Source of the DNA: Acidobacteriota bacterium
Lineage (GTDB): Bacteria > Acidobacteriota > Terriglobia > UBA7540
Direction of reading: 5' to 3'
Assembly: GCA_021838785.1 (NCBI GenBank)
Contig: JAKCCV010000020.1
Span: 1-64,000, forward strand
Length of the DNA: 64,000 bases
Part shown: piece after piece, positions 16,641 through 24,714 of the stretch
Layout: each line of letters opens with the position of its first letter
How positions within the stretch are numbered: the stretch's first letter is position 1
Notes under the pieces: model-generated
The model's input: only the letters and a program-made list of their open reading frames with translations
Told to the model about the DNA's origin: nothing
The model's database searches: none
Translations under genes and position numbers: made by a program

Positions 16641-16928
16641 ATGATGACGACCGAAGAAATCGAACGGCGGCTGAACCAATTGAGCGAAATCCAGATTGTC
16701 CAAGGCGAACTCCTGAACCGAATTGAGCAGGCGGTAGCGCGCAATACGGAGGCCATCGCCAGCAATACAGAGGCCATCGCCAGCAACCGCGAGGCGATTG
16801 CTCGCACCGCGGAGGCGGTCGGCAAACTGACCGACGGAATGACCCTTCTGCAAGCCGCCATGGAGCGGTTGTTTGAACACATGGACCGGTTCCTTCGCGG
16901 GCTGGAATCGAACGGTCACAAGAACTAA
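16641..16928 (+). CDS. Small heptad-repeat coiled-coil protein
   Basis: This 95-residue protein is largely a predicted coiled coil. Its centre has four near-identical heptads, ARNTEAI, ASNTEAI, ASNREAI and ARTAEAV, followed by GKLTDGMTLLQAAMERLF. No enzyme motif is seen and I do not recognise the family. Two tandem ATG codons begin it at 16641/16644. It lies between sufD and sufS with 49 and 17 bases of spacing, so it is probably co-transcribed, yet it is not a known SUF component. Similar short heptad-rich proteins occur widely as unassigned accessory genes. Confidence 0.7.
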   Translation: MMTTEEIERRLNQLSEIQIVQGELLNRIEQAVARNTEAIASNTEAIASNREAIARTAEAVGKLTDGMTLLQAAMERLFEHMDRFLRGLESNGHKN

Positions 16929-16945
16929 AAGGGGAGGCAGGGATC

Positions 16946-18214
16946 ATGGGAACGGCCACCACCGCATCGCACGATGTTGGGCATCGCCCGCGGCGCCCGT
17001 TCGACGTGCAGCGCGTGCGTGAGGATTTCCCTATTCTGAAGCAAGAGGTCCACGGCAAACCACTGGTTTACCTCGACAACGCGGCCACCACCCAGAAGCC
17101 ACGCCAGGTGATCGAAGCGGAGCAGCAGTTCTATCTTCACGACAATTCCAACATTCATCGCGGCGTCCACGAGCTTTCCGAGCGCGCGACCCAGGCTTAC
17201 GAGGATGGAAGAGAAAAGGTGCGACGGTTTCTCAACGCGCGCGAGAGTCGCGAAATCATCTTTGTCCGCGGAACCACCGAAGCTATCAACCTGGTGGCGC
17301 AAACCTTCGGGCGCGAGCGCGTGGGAGCGGGCGACGAAATCGTAATTTCCGCCATGGAGCACCATTCCAACATTGTGCCGTGGCAAATTTTGTGCCAGGA
17401 AAAGGGCGCGCGATTGCGCGTGGCCCCCATCAACGATCGTGGCGAGCTGATTTGGGAAGAGTTTCTGAAGCTGTTGGGAGCGCGCACCCGCCTGGTGGCG
17501 GTGACGCACGTCTCCAACGTGCTCGGGACCGTCAATCCGGTCAAAGCCATCGTGGACGCCGCCCACCGGCTCGATATCCCCGTGCTTTTGGACGGCGCTC
17601 AGGCCGCGCCGCACCAGCCGGTGGACGTGCAGGCGCTCGATTGCGACTTCTACGCTTTTTCAGGGCACAAGGTTTACGGGCCGACCGGAGTCGGCGTGCT
17701 TTACGGCAAAGCCAAACTGCTCGAGGCGATGCCGCCTTACCAGGGTGGAGGCGACATGATCAGTTCGGTCACCTTCGAGAAGACAACGTACAACACCCTG
17801 CCCTACAAGTTTGAGGCCGGCACACCGAACGTGGCCGGCGTGGTGGGTTTGGGCGCCGCCATAGATTACGTAAGCGAAATCGGCCTGGAGCGGATTGCGG
17901 CTTATGAGCAAGAGCTTCTTCAAGACGCGATCCGGAAACTGGAAAAGGTTCCGGGGCTCACCATGATCGGCGCGGCGCGACAGAAAGCGGCCGTTATCTC
18001 GTTTGTGCTGGAGGGCCTGCACCCGCACGACGTCGGGACAGTGCTCGATCAGGAAGGCGTGGCGGTGCGCACCGGCCATCATTGCGCCCAGCCGCTGATG
18101 GATCGCTTCCAAGTCCCGGCGACCACCCGCGCTTCGTTCGCTCTTTACAATACCCATCAAGAAGTGGATGCCCTGGTGGCCGGCCTTCACAAGGTGCGCG
18201 AGGTGTTGGGGTAG
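16946..18214 (+). CDS. sufS: Cysteine desulfurase SufS
   Basis: The 422-residue group II cysteine desulfurase uses PLP to release sulfur from cysteine. Motifs: YLDNAATTQKP, FVRGTTEAINLVAQ, ISAMEHHSNIVPWQ, VLLDGAQAAPHQPVDV, the PLP lysine in AFSGHKVYGPTGVG and the sulfur-carrying Cys in RTGHHCAQPLMDRF. ATG 16946 follows the GGGAGGCAGG site. It is followed 26 bases later by sufU, its usual sulfur acceptor partner. Confidence 0.96.
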   Translation: MGTATTASHDVGHRPRRPFDVQRVREDFPILKQEVHGKPLVYLDNAATTQKPRQVIEAEQQFYLHDNSNIHRGVHELSERATQAYEDGREKVRRFLNARESREIIFVRGTTEAINLVAQTFGRERVGAGDEIVISAMEHHSNIVPWQILCQEKGARLRVAPINDRGELIWEEFLKLLGARTRLVAVTHVSNVLGTVNPVKAIVDAAHRLDIPVLLDGAQAAPHQPVDVQALDCDFYAFSGHKVYGPTGVGVLYGKAKLLEAMPPYQGGGDMISSVTFEKTTYNTLPYKFEAGTPNVAGVVGLGAAIDYVSEIGLERIAAYEQELLQDAIRKLEKVPGLTMIGAARQKAAVISFVLEGLHPHDVGTVLDQEGVAVRTGHHCAQPLMDRFQVPATTRASFALYNTHQEVDALVAGLHKVREVLG

Positions 18215-18240
18215 AGACGCCAACGCGAAGGAATCACTCG

Positions 18241-18684
18241 ATGTCCGATCTTCGGACGCTTTATCAAGAGGTCATCCTCGATCACAGCAAGCGGCCAAGA
18301 AACTTCCGGCTGCCGGCGGATTCAAACCGTCAGGCCGAAGGCTTCAATCCGCTGTGCGGCGATCGGATCACGCTTTACCTGAAGCTCGACGGCGACCGAA
18401 TCACCGACCTCGCGTTCCAGGGTTCGGGGTGCGCCATTTCCACGGCCTCCGCCTCGCTGTTGACGGAGACACTGCGGGGCAAAACCACGGCGGAAGCGGA
18501 AGAGCTCTTTGGCAAATTTCACGACTTGGTCACGGGGAAAGCCAAGGGAACGGATTCGCTGGGCAAGTTGGCGGTTTTTTCCGGCGTGTCGGAGTTTCCG
18601 ATCCGTGTGAAATGCGCCACGCTCGCCTGGCACACGCTCAAAAGCGCTCTTGAAGGCGGTGAGAAACCGGTTTCTACCGAGTAG
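18241..18684 (+). CDS. sufU: SufU-type sulfurtransferase / scaffold
   Basis: The 147-residue IscU-fold protein begins MSDLRTLYQEVILDHSKRPR, typical of SufU. It has the three conserved cysteines in NPLCGDRI, GSGCAISTAS and RVKCATLAW, and the extra segment between the second and third cysteines that separates SufU from IscU. SufU binds zinc and accepts persulfide from SufS in Gram-positive-type SUF systems. It is directly downstream of sufS. Confidence 0.94.
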   Translation: MSDLRTLYQEVILDHSKRPRNFRLPADSNRQAEGFNPLCGDRITLYLKLDGDRITDLAFQGSGCAISTASASLLTETLRGKTTAEAEELFGKFHDLVTGKAKGTDSLGKLAVFSGVSEFPIRVKCATLAWHTLKSALEGGEKPVSTE

Positions 18685-18695
18685 GAAGGGTTGCT

Positions 18696-19118
18696 ATGAC
18701 GGAAGAATTCAAACCGGCCAACGCGCCATCTACCGAAGCCCCGGCGACGTCCGAGCGGGCCGTGCCAGGCTCGCAGGCGTCGGAGAGCGCTCCGTTGCTC
18801 GACGCTGCGGGCGTGGCGGCGCTGCGCGAGAGGGTCATCGAGGCGCTCAAAACGTGTTTCGACCCCGAAATTCCCGTCAACATCTACGAGCTCGGCCTGA
18901 TTTATGACATTCAGGTTGAGCCGACGGCAGCGGTCACGGTGAAAATGACCCTCACCACGCCCGCCTGCCCTGCGGCGCGCACGTTGCCCGGAGAAGTGGA
19001 AGACAAGATGTACCTGATGGCCAAGGCCAAGGATGTGAAGGTGGAGGTGGTCTGGGACCCTCCCTGGGACACCAGCAAAATGTCCGAGGCCGCCAAGTTG
19101 CAATTGGGATTGATGTGA
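18696..19118 (+). CDS. sufT: SufT-type DUF59/MIP18 Fe-S maturation protein
   Basis: The 140-residue protein has a 45-residue low-complexity N-terminus rich in Ala, Ser, Glu and Pro and then the MIP18 (DUF59) domain: FDPEIPVNIYELGLIYDI, KMTLTTPACPAARTLPGEVE and VVWDPPWDTSKMSEAAK. SufT proteins assist late Fe-S protein maturation. GGAAGG precedes ATG 18696. It begins 11 bases after sufU and ends before a strong hairpin. Confidence 0.92.
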   Translation: MTEEFKPANAPSTEAPATSERAVPGSQASESAPLLDAAGVAALRERVIEALKTCFDPEIPVNIYELGLIYDIQVEPTAAVTVKMTLTTPACPAARTLPGEVEDKMYLMAKAKDVKVEVVWDPPWDTSKMSEAAKLQLGLM

Positions 19119-19119
19119 C

Positions 19120-19151
19120 CCCTGGGCGGCGAAGCGGTTTGCCGCCCAGGG
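19120..19151 (+). terminator. Hairpin between sufT and the Rrf2 gene
   Basis: CCCTGGGCGGC at 19120-19130 and GCCGCCCAGGG at 19141-19151 form a perfect 11-bp stem with a 10-base loop. Outer GACC/GGTCC arms can extend it. It starts almost at the sufT stop. No U-run follows on the plus strand, so it is either a weak terminator, separating the structural genes from the regulator, or an mRNA stability element. Confidence 0.5.
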
Positions 19152-19199
19152 TGGGGTCCAAAAAGCGTGGAATCTTGATCGTAAGCAAAGGAATCAACC

Positions 19200-19688
19200 A
19201 TGAAACTCACCGCTCAGGAAGAATACGGACTGCGTTGCCTGTTGCGGATTGCCAAGGAAGGCGAAACGGCCAGCTTGACGATTCCTGCCATCAGCGAGAA
19301 GGAGGGGATTTCCAGCTTTTACGTCGCCAAGCTGCTGCGCATTCTCCGGCAAGCGGGATTCGTGCGAAGCGCGCGGGGGCAATCCGGCGGCTACCAGCTT
19401 GCGCGTCCGGCTCACCAAATCAACGTCGGTGAGGCTCTGGCCGCGCTGGGCGGAAGGCTTTACGATCCGGCGTTCTGCGACGAGCATCCGGGCAGCGAAG
19501 CCATCTGCGCCAATTCGGTGGATTGCTCCGTGCGCTCGCTGTGGCGCGCCGTGCAAACCGTGGTGGACCGCCTTCTCAGCAAAACCACCCTTCAGGATTT
19601 GCTCGCTGACGAGCAACGCATGAGCTCGTGGGCGGAGCATCTGGTCAAGGCCTCCGAGCTCTCCCGACCGCTTTCGCCGCGATGCTGA
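19200..19688 (+). CDS. Rrf2-family Fe-S regulator
   Basis: The 162-residue protein has the Rrf2 winged helix (KLTAQEEYGLRCLLRIAKEG, YVAKLLRILRQAGFVRSARG, GGYQLARP). A cluster-binding region has three cysteines in FCDEHPGSEAICANSVDC, like IscR/NsrR/SufR. It probably senses Fe-S status and controls the suf operon that it belongs to. ATG 19200 has AAAGGAAT upstream. The operator was not identified by eye. Confidence 0.92.
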   Translation: MKLTAQEEYGLRCLLRIAKEGETASLTIPAISEKEGISSFYVAKLLRILRQAGFVRSARGQSGGYQLARPAHQINVGEALAALGGRLYDPAFCDEHPGSEAICANSVDCSVRSLWRAVQTVVDRLLSKTTLQDLLADEQRMSSWAEHLVKASELSRPLSPRC

Positions 19689-19808
19689 GGAAAGCTCGGC
19701 GTACCCTAGGCCGCTCACTTTGCCGAAGTCGAGCGCCATCGTTCGCTCGGTCCTCCTGCGGCCAATTCATGGGAGAGCGCACGCCGTGGCGCTCGCTGAC
19801 GTACTGTC

Positions 19809-20897
19809 ATGACCGAACTCCTCCGTTCACCATTGGCTGATTTCCACGCTTCCCAGGGCGCAGAGCTTGGTCCGTATCACGGGGCGGTCGTTCCCACCCG
19901 TTTCACGGACCCGCGCGCGGAGCACTTGGCGGTGCGCGGCGCTTCCGGCCTGTTGGACTTGTCCTTTCGCGCGTGCTTCGCCATGAGGGGCCGGGATGCG
20001 GTCAAATTCCTGCATCGCATGGTCTCAAACGACGTTCAGGGGCTTGCGCCGGGCCAGGGAACCTACGCCGCGCTGCTCACGGCGCAAGGCCGAATCGTCG
20101 CCGACCTGCGGGTTTACCGGCTGGACGCCGAACTTTGGGTCGAAACCGACGCCGACCTGCGACCTAAACTTATGGAGGCTCTCCGCCGATACATTATTGG
20201 GGACAGGGTCGAGATCGAGCCTCTTGAGCTTTACGCCGTGGGTTTCGAGGGTCCCAAGGCGCGGGGGCTGCTGGAAAAGACGCTCCATGTTGATCTGCCG
20301 CCCTTGCGCGAGTACGACCACTTTTCGACGAATTACGCGGGGTTTCCTGTTCGGGCCGTGCGGGCTTCCCATAGTGGGGAAGAAGGTTACTCGGTTTGGA
20401 TCAGCTCCAAGGGCATGATGGGCTTGTGGGGCGGAGCGTGCGGCCAGTCGCCCACTTACGGAACGGTTTCCTGCGGGACGCAAGCTCTGGAAACCTTGCG
20501 GATCGAAGCCGGAATCCCGCGCTACGGCTCGGAGCTGGGCGAAGACACACTGCCGCATGAAGCGCGGCTGATGAATGCGTTGAGCTTTACCAAAGGCTGT
20601 TATGTCGGCCAAGAGATCGTCGAGCGAACCCGCAGCCGCGGCCACGTTAACTGGCTTCTCTGCGGCCTTTTCGTGGACACGGCGGAGCCGCCGGCGTCCG
20701 GCTCAAAATTCTTCGCGGGAGAACGGGAAGTCGGCGAAGTCACGAGCGCCTGCCATTCTCCCACGCTGGGTCGGACCATCGCCTTGGCCACCCTGCGGCG
20801 TGAATTTTCCGAACCGGGGACCAAGCTTTCTCTCGCCTCTGGCGTCGCCGCCGAAGTCACCCCTCTACCCTTCTACCATCGCAACATCCCCGGATAG
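19809..20897 (+). CDS. ygfZ: YgfZ/GcvT-family folate-binding Fe-S protein
   Basis: The 362-residue protein has the GcvT-like fold (FLHRMVSNDVQGLAPGQGTY) and the YgfZ signature KGCYVGQEIVERTRSRG with its conserved Cys near residue 265. YgfZ (IBA57 in mitochondria) is a folate-dependent factor for maintaining certain Fe-S enzymes. A bona fide glycine-cleavage T protein would lack this motif. Its place after the Rrf2 gene supports the Fe-S role. Confidence 0.92.
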   Translation: MTELLRSPLADFHASQGAELGPYHGAVVPTRFTDPRAEHLAVRGASGLLDLSFRACFAMRGRDAVKFLHRMVSNDVQGLAPGQGTYAALLTAQGRIVADLRVYRLDAELWVETDADLRPKLMEALRRYIIGDRVEIEPLELYAVGFEGPKARGLLEKTLHVDLPPLREYDHFSTNYAGFPVRAVRASHSGEEGYSVWISSKGMMGLWGGACGQSPTYGTVSCGTQALETLRIEAGIPRYGSELGEDTLPHEARLMNALSFTKGCYVGQEIVERTRSRGHVNWLLCGLFVDTAEPPASGSKFFAGEREVGEVTSACHSPTLGRTIALATLRREFSEPGTKLSLASGVAAEVTPLPFYHRNIPG

Positions 20898-21462
20898 CCC
20901 TGAAGGCCCATCGTGGGCAAGTGGCCGGACGCAAGCGGGTTTTTCCCTGCTCGAGCTCCTTATCGTCATCGCCGTCATCCTGATTCTAGTAGCCATTGAA
21001 CTTCCCAACCTCTGGCGAGCACGCATGGTGGCGAGCCAAGCCGCTGCGGAAGTGACGTTGCGAGACATTCAGGTGGCTGAGGCAACTTACGCCTCCACTT
21101 ACGGTTATGGTTATTCGACATCCTTGGCCGAGCTTGGACCGCCGCCGCCCCATACCCTTGCCTCATCGGCCGCCGCGGGATTGTTGGATAGCTCGCTGGC
21201 CAGCGGCCGCAACGGCGCTTATCGCTTCATTTATCTACCGGGGCCGGAGGTTAACGGCAAGGTGCTGACGTACACGATTAAGGCCGTGCCTTCCCAGCCT
21301 TGCGTCTCGGGCACCGCGTATTACAGCCTTAACGCGAATGGGGAAACGACGGCGCAAAACCTCCTTTCCTCGCTCCAGCCGGAGACCCCGGCCCAGGTGC
21401 TGGCGTATGTGCTGGGAGGTGGGTCGGGAGCCCAAATGCTCAACTGCGGCGTGGGACCCTGA
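20800..21462 (+). CDS. Type IV pilin-like protein, start uncertain
   Basis: The frame carries a class III prepilin signal: AGFSLLELLIVIAVILILVAIE, with prepilin-peptidase cleavage expected between Gly and Phe at about 20940 and the Glu at +5. The mature part of about 175 residues resembles major pseudopilins (RARMVASQAAAEVTLRDI, tyrosine-rich STYGYGYS, C-terminal Cys pair). No ATG with a ribosome binding site is seen close before the signal. GTG 20800, inside the end of ygfZ, is an available start but gives an unusually long leader. A non-canonical start or a lost start codon is possible. No other pilus genes are adjacent. Confidence 0.7.
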   Translation: MNFPNRGPSFLSPLASPPKSPLYPSTIATSPDSPEGPSWASGRTQAGFSLLELLIVIAVILILVAIELPNLWRARMVASQAAAEVTLRDIQVAEATYASTYGYGYSTSLAELGPPPPHTLASSAAAGLLDSSLASGRNGAYRFIYLPGPEVNGKVLTYTIKAVPSQPCVSGTAYYSLNANGETTAQNLLSSLQPETPAQVLAYVLGGGSGAQMLNCGVGP

Positions 21463-21596
21463 AGGTAGTGCCGAGCGGGCAAAGCGAGCTTCGACGGACG
21501 CGACCGGGGTTCGCGATGGCCTTCAAAAGGCCATTTCCACCTGAACCTTATGCTTGGCGGGCCGGGATCGCGGAGGCACAGGCTTCGTCCACTCTG

Positions 21597-23282
21597 ATGA
21601 CCGTGATGACCAATAACGCAACGCAAACCCGGCGGTCGGAACGGATCATGCTGACCGTGCCGCTCGCGGCTTCGGGGGTTAATGCGGAGGGGCAACCGTT
21701 CAACTGTCCGGCGCGCACCGTGAGCGTCAATCGCTATGGAGCGCGAATTCAATTGTCCCAGTCGGTCGTGGCGGGACAGACCATCGAACTCCGCAACCTT
21801 ACGAACCAACTTTCATGCTCCTTCCGCGTCGTGGCTCAGGTGGGCGAGGATGCCCATGTCGCCAAGCAATGGGGTGTTGAAACGCTGAACCCAGAACTTG
21901 ATTTTTGGGGAATTTATTTCCCTCCTAAGTCGCCGGATCAGCCTGAATCCACAGCCTTGCTGGAATGTTGCGGTTGTCACACTCTCGGGTTGCTGCCGTT
22001 ATCCCTGCCGGAAGTTGAAACCCTCGATGCAGGGGGGAAGGTTTCAAGGCTTTGCTCTGGCTGCGGAATCGAGAAGGATTGGAGCTATCCCGACAAGTCA
22101 GGCCTGGACTTGCTGCCGTCAAGGGTTCCTGAAGCCGAACCGCTACCGGGAGTTGCGTCCATCTCCAGACCATCGGCTGCGAACGCTCCTGAGACTCGAA
22201 CCGTATCCGCGACCTTGCCCGCAGCGGCGGCTTCACCGGCGGAAACCCGTCAGGATAGAAGACGATATGTTCGGCGATCCATCACCATTCGCGACTCAAC
22301 AGGGCGAAGCGACTCCACCGTGACCGAGAATCTATCCAAGAGCGGTGTCTGCCTGACCAGCGAACTCGACTACGCTTCCGGGCAGAAAGTCACTCTGGTT
22401 TGGCCTCACCCGGTGACGGGTCAGCGTTACGAAGCCCGAGCCCGCATCGTGCGCCGTCATGATCTGGGCGGCACGGCACGCAAAATTTATGGCCTGGAGT
22501 ATCTATCGGGGCCCGTTTTGGTGGCCGCCCGACCGCTTGACCCGCGCGCGCTTTACTGGAAGCTGGCCGTGCTCATCGCAGCGGCGGCAGCGGCGTGGGC
22601 GATGGCGGCCTTTCGGCTGGGCATGGCGCTGGTCGTCCCCATGAATACCTGGCAGCCCGCTTTGGAACTGCTGATGGCAACTTTGTTGCTCTCCCTCGCT
22701 CACCGGACTTGGCGCCATCTAAAGGAACGTGAGTCGAGAAATCCTGTTCGGACAATGCTCCATCGAACGGCCGCCAGTCTCCTGGTCGGCGCGGTGTTGG
22801 CCGGAGCGATTGGCGCGGGAGCATTCACGGGCTATCGCAACGGGACGCGGCGCGCCGACACCCTGCGGCTTATCAACGACCTTTCGGTGAGCGACGCCAT
22901 CGAACAGAGCGCCGATCAGAGCGAGACATTGGACCTCGGCACGATTTCCGATTACGCCGCCGCCTCCAACCGCCTTGAGATTTTGTCGCACCAATGGGCG
23001 CAAGCCTTGAACCGAGTGTCGGCGGACGTGGGCGCGCTCAGAGCCGAGGCAGGAATGGACGGGCCGTCAAAATCTCAGCTTTCCACGCTGGGTGAGCTTT
23101 TGAAGCTCGACCGTGAAAAACTGAATCTGTTGGATGAGCAAGCGGGTTTGGCGGCGGCTGCCGGCATGCTTCCCGCCAATGAGCGGCTCGCCTTCTGGCA
23201 GTCCCATTTCCAAGCTTTGCGCCGTCGCATCGGGCAAATCAACCGAAAGCGCAATCGGCTGGTTAAATCCCTCGCTCCGTGA
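21597..23282 (+). CDS. Two-PilZ-domain membrane protein
   Basis: The 561-residue protein has an N-terminal PilZ-like domain (QTRRSERIMLTVPL ... RTVSVNRYGARIQL, residues about 8-60), a zinc-ribbon-like cysteine region (LECCGCHTLG and SRLCSGCGIEKD, about 120-160), a Pro/Ala linker, and a second PilZ domain with a well kept c-di-GMP signature (RQDRRRYVRR and TVTENLSKSGVC). Three membrane helices follow (WKLAVLIAAAAAAWAMAAF, LELLMATLLLSLAHRTW, SLLVGAVLAGAIGAGAF) and then a helical tail. The first domain has Asn-Arg in place of the usual [D/N]xSxxG, so only the second may bind c-di-GMP. ATG 21597 is chosen as the first start near the domain; a weak site leaves ATG 21606 open. Confidence 0.8.
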   Translation: MTVMTNNATQTRRSERIMLTVPLAASGVNAEGQPFNCPARTVSVNRYGARIQLSQSVVAGQTIELRNLTNQLSCSFRVVAQVGEDAHVAKQWGVETLNPELDFWGIYFPPKSPDQPESTALLECCGCHTLGLLPLSLPEVETLDAGGKVSRLCSGCGIEKDWSYPDKSGLDLLPSRVPEAEPLPGVASISRPSAANAPETRTVSATLPAAAASPAETRQDRRRYVRRSITIRDSTGRSDSTVTENLSKSGVCLTSELDYASGQKVTLVWPHPVTGQRYEARARIVRRHDLGGTARKIYGLEYLSGPVLVAARPLDPRALYWKLAVLIAAAAAAWAMAAFRLGMALVVPMNTWQPALELLMATLLLSLAHRTWRHLKERESRNPVRTMLHRTAASLLVGAVLAGAIGAGAFTGYRNGTRRADTLRLINDLSVSDAIEQSADQSETLDLGTISDYAAASNRLEILSHQWAQALNRVSADVGALRAEAGMDGPSKSQLSTLGELLKLDREKLNLLDEQAGLAAAAGMLPANERLAFWQSHFQALRRRIGQINRKRNRLVKSLAP

Positions 23283-23442
23283 GCGAAGCTAACGGGTTGC
23301 GAGCCGACTTGGTTTTCCTTTATGATTCCTCTAGGCGGCGGGTTGGGGGCGGGAGTATTTCCTGCCGATGACCCGGCTTCGGACGAACTTCCGCACGGGC
23401 GCGGAAGGGGAGACCGCTTTTCAAGGTTTCGATTCAAGCTGA

Positions 23443-24063
23443 ATGGTCACTCGTCAGATCGGCAAAGCGTGCGGCTACGCCCACGACGCCCTGGTTCGCG
23501 TCTTTGCCACCTTGCGCGTCAATCCCAACATTCTGACCTCCATCGGGTTTGTCATCAACATGGTGGCAGCCTATTTGTTCGCGTTCGGTTACTTTTTCGC
23601 GGCCGGGGTCACGGTGTTTCTGGCGGGTATTTTCGATCTCACGGATGGCCCCGTGGCTCGATTTACTCGCCGCGTGACGCCGTTTGGAGGCTTCTTGGAT
23701 TCGGTTCTGGACCGCTACTCCGACCTGATCTTGCTCATCGGTTTACTGGTCTATTATGGCCGCATCAACCGGTTCGGTTATGTCGCGCTGGTGGCCGTCG
23801 CCATGATTGGCTCGGTCATGACGAGTTACACACGGGCTCGCGCCGAGAATCTGATTCCTACCTGCAAGGTTGGTTTCCTGGAACGCCCAGAGCGGATTGT
23901 GCTCATCATCATCGGCGCGCTGTTTGATCGCATGGCCCCAGTGTTATGGGTCATCGTTGTCCTCTCGAACCTGACCGTTTTGCACCGCATTCTCTATACC
24001 TTTCACCGAAGCCACCGCCTGGCCAATTCGTCGCCACAAACCTCCGGAGAACGAGCGGGCTAA
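23443..24063 (+). CDS. CDP-alcohol phosphatidyltransferase
   Basis: The 206-residue membrane protein carries the family signature D-G-x2-A-R-x8-G-x3-D-x3-D in DGPVARFTRRVTPFGG FLDSVLDR (positions about 68-90). Five or six membrane helices follow. Such enzymes transfer a phosphatidyl group from CDP-diacylglycerol to an alcohol. The substrate cannot be told from sequence: phosphatidylglycerophosphate, inositol-phosphate and archaetidyl-type synthases share it. A different member, pssA, is at 61048-61890. Start ATG 23443. Confidence 0.87.
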   Translation: MVTRQIGKACGYAHDALVRVFATLRVNPNILTSIGFVINMVAAYLFAFGYFFAAGVTVFLAGIFDLTDGPVARFTRRVTPFGGFLDSVLDRYSDLILLIGLLVYYGRINRFGYVALVAVAMIGSVMTSYTRARAENLIPTCKVGFLERPERIVLIIIGALFDRMAPVLWVIVVLSNLTVLHRILYTFHRSHRLANSSPQTSGERAG

Positions 24064-24320
24064 GAATTCCTTTCCGGCAGCATCGTTAGGTCAGTAAGCG
24101 ACAAAAGATATGGGCCCCAGGCCCGCCGCAGGACCGGGCGCTCGCTGTCATGCGCCATGATGCTGCGCGACGGAGCTGCGACTCTTGTTGTGAGTCGGGC
24201 GATGACAACGAGATTGCACCGGTGTCATGAAAGGCCCTAAAACGCGCACCCTCCCATTGCCGCTCAAGGAACCGAGGTTGCGGGACGCGATTGAAAAATT
24301 CGCAGGCACCAAAATTTTTC

Positions 24321-24349
24321 TTGCATTCAGACGACCGTTGTTGTATGTT
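24321..24349 (+). promoter_or_regulatory. Candidate sigma-70 promoter of the respiratory operon
   Basis: TTGCAT at 24321-24326 and TATGTT at 24344-24349 are 17 bases apart. It is the best promoter match upstream of actA. Confidence 0.5.
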
Positions 24350-24442
24350 GCCAGCTTTGCAATGGGTAGTACGTTAGGAATTCTTCTACAGCTTGTCACC
24401 AACAAAGCCCGTATCCCAGGAGGAGACGGCGGAGTGGTGGCG

Positions 24443-24473
24443 CGGTTGGGCGACGCACGTATCCGCCCAACCG
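24443..24473. other. Perfect hairpin in the ACIII leader
   Basis: CGGTTGGGCG at 24443-24452 pairs with CGCCCAACCG at 24464-24473 around an 11-base loop. It is followed by AAAAGAT, not Ts. Its role is unknown. Confidence 0.5.
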
Positions 24474-24519
24474 AAAAGATGGCGTGAAGAATTTCCAGCG
24501 ACGCTGAAGCCAGTTTCCT

Positions 24520-24543
24520 CCCCGTCGGAAGCCGGGGTCTTTT
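24520..24543 (+). terminator. Possible attenuator stem in the ACIII leader
   Basis: CCCCG and CGGGG (24520-24524, 24533-24537) form a short GC stem followed by TCTTTT. The stem is only 5 bp, so the call is weak. Confidence 0.3.
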
Positions 24544-24714
24544 GGGAAGTCGGCAAGGTTTCCGTCAGACGTACTTCAGGGCCAAGCGCCGTTCAAGCTT
24601 AAGACCCGAGTCGGAGCCTTCCCGGAGGGTGTCGGACGATGGACAACCTCGCTTCCAACAGGAGCGTGCTCCAGGCGATTTGATGGGGCTGAGCGAAGGG
24701 CATAAACAACTTCG

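Larger units (their letters stand above)
24064..24714 (+). other. Long leader/intergenic region before the ACIII operon
   Basis: No reliable gene is found in these 651 bases. The stretch holds a strong candidate promoter at 24321-24349, a 10-bp perfect hairpin at 24443-24473 and a short GC-rich stem with a U-rich tail at 24520-24543. If transcription starts near 24356, the operon has a leader of about 360 bases. No known riboswitch or tRNA could be matched. Confidence 0.55.

Noticed and set aside
24421-24480. tRNA-like start GGAGACGGCGGAGTGG
   Set aside because: No D-arm, anticodon or T-arm pairing can be formed; the stretch is a simple hairpin.
24227-24487. Short plus-strand open frame of 86 codons in the ACIII leader
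   Set aside because: It has no ribosome binding site or recognisable domain and spans the candidate promoter and hairpin.
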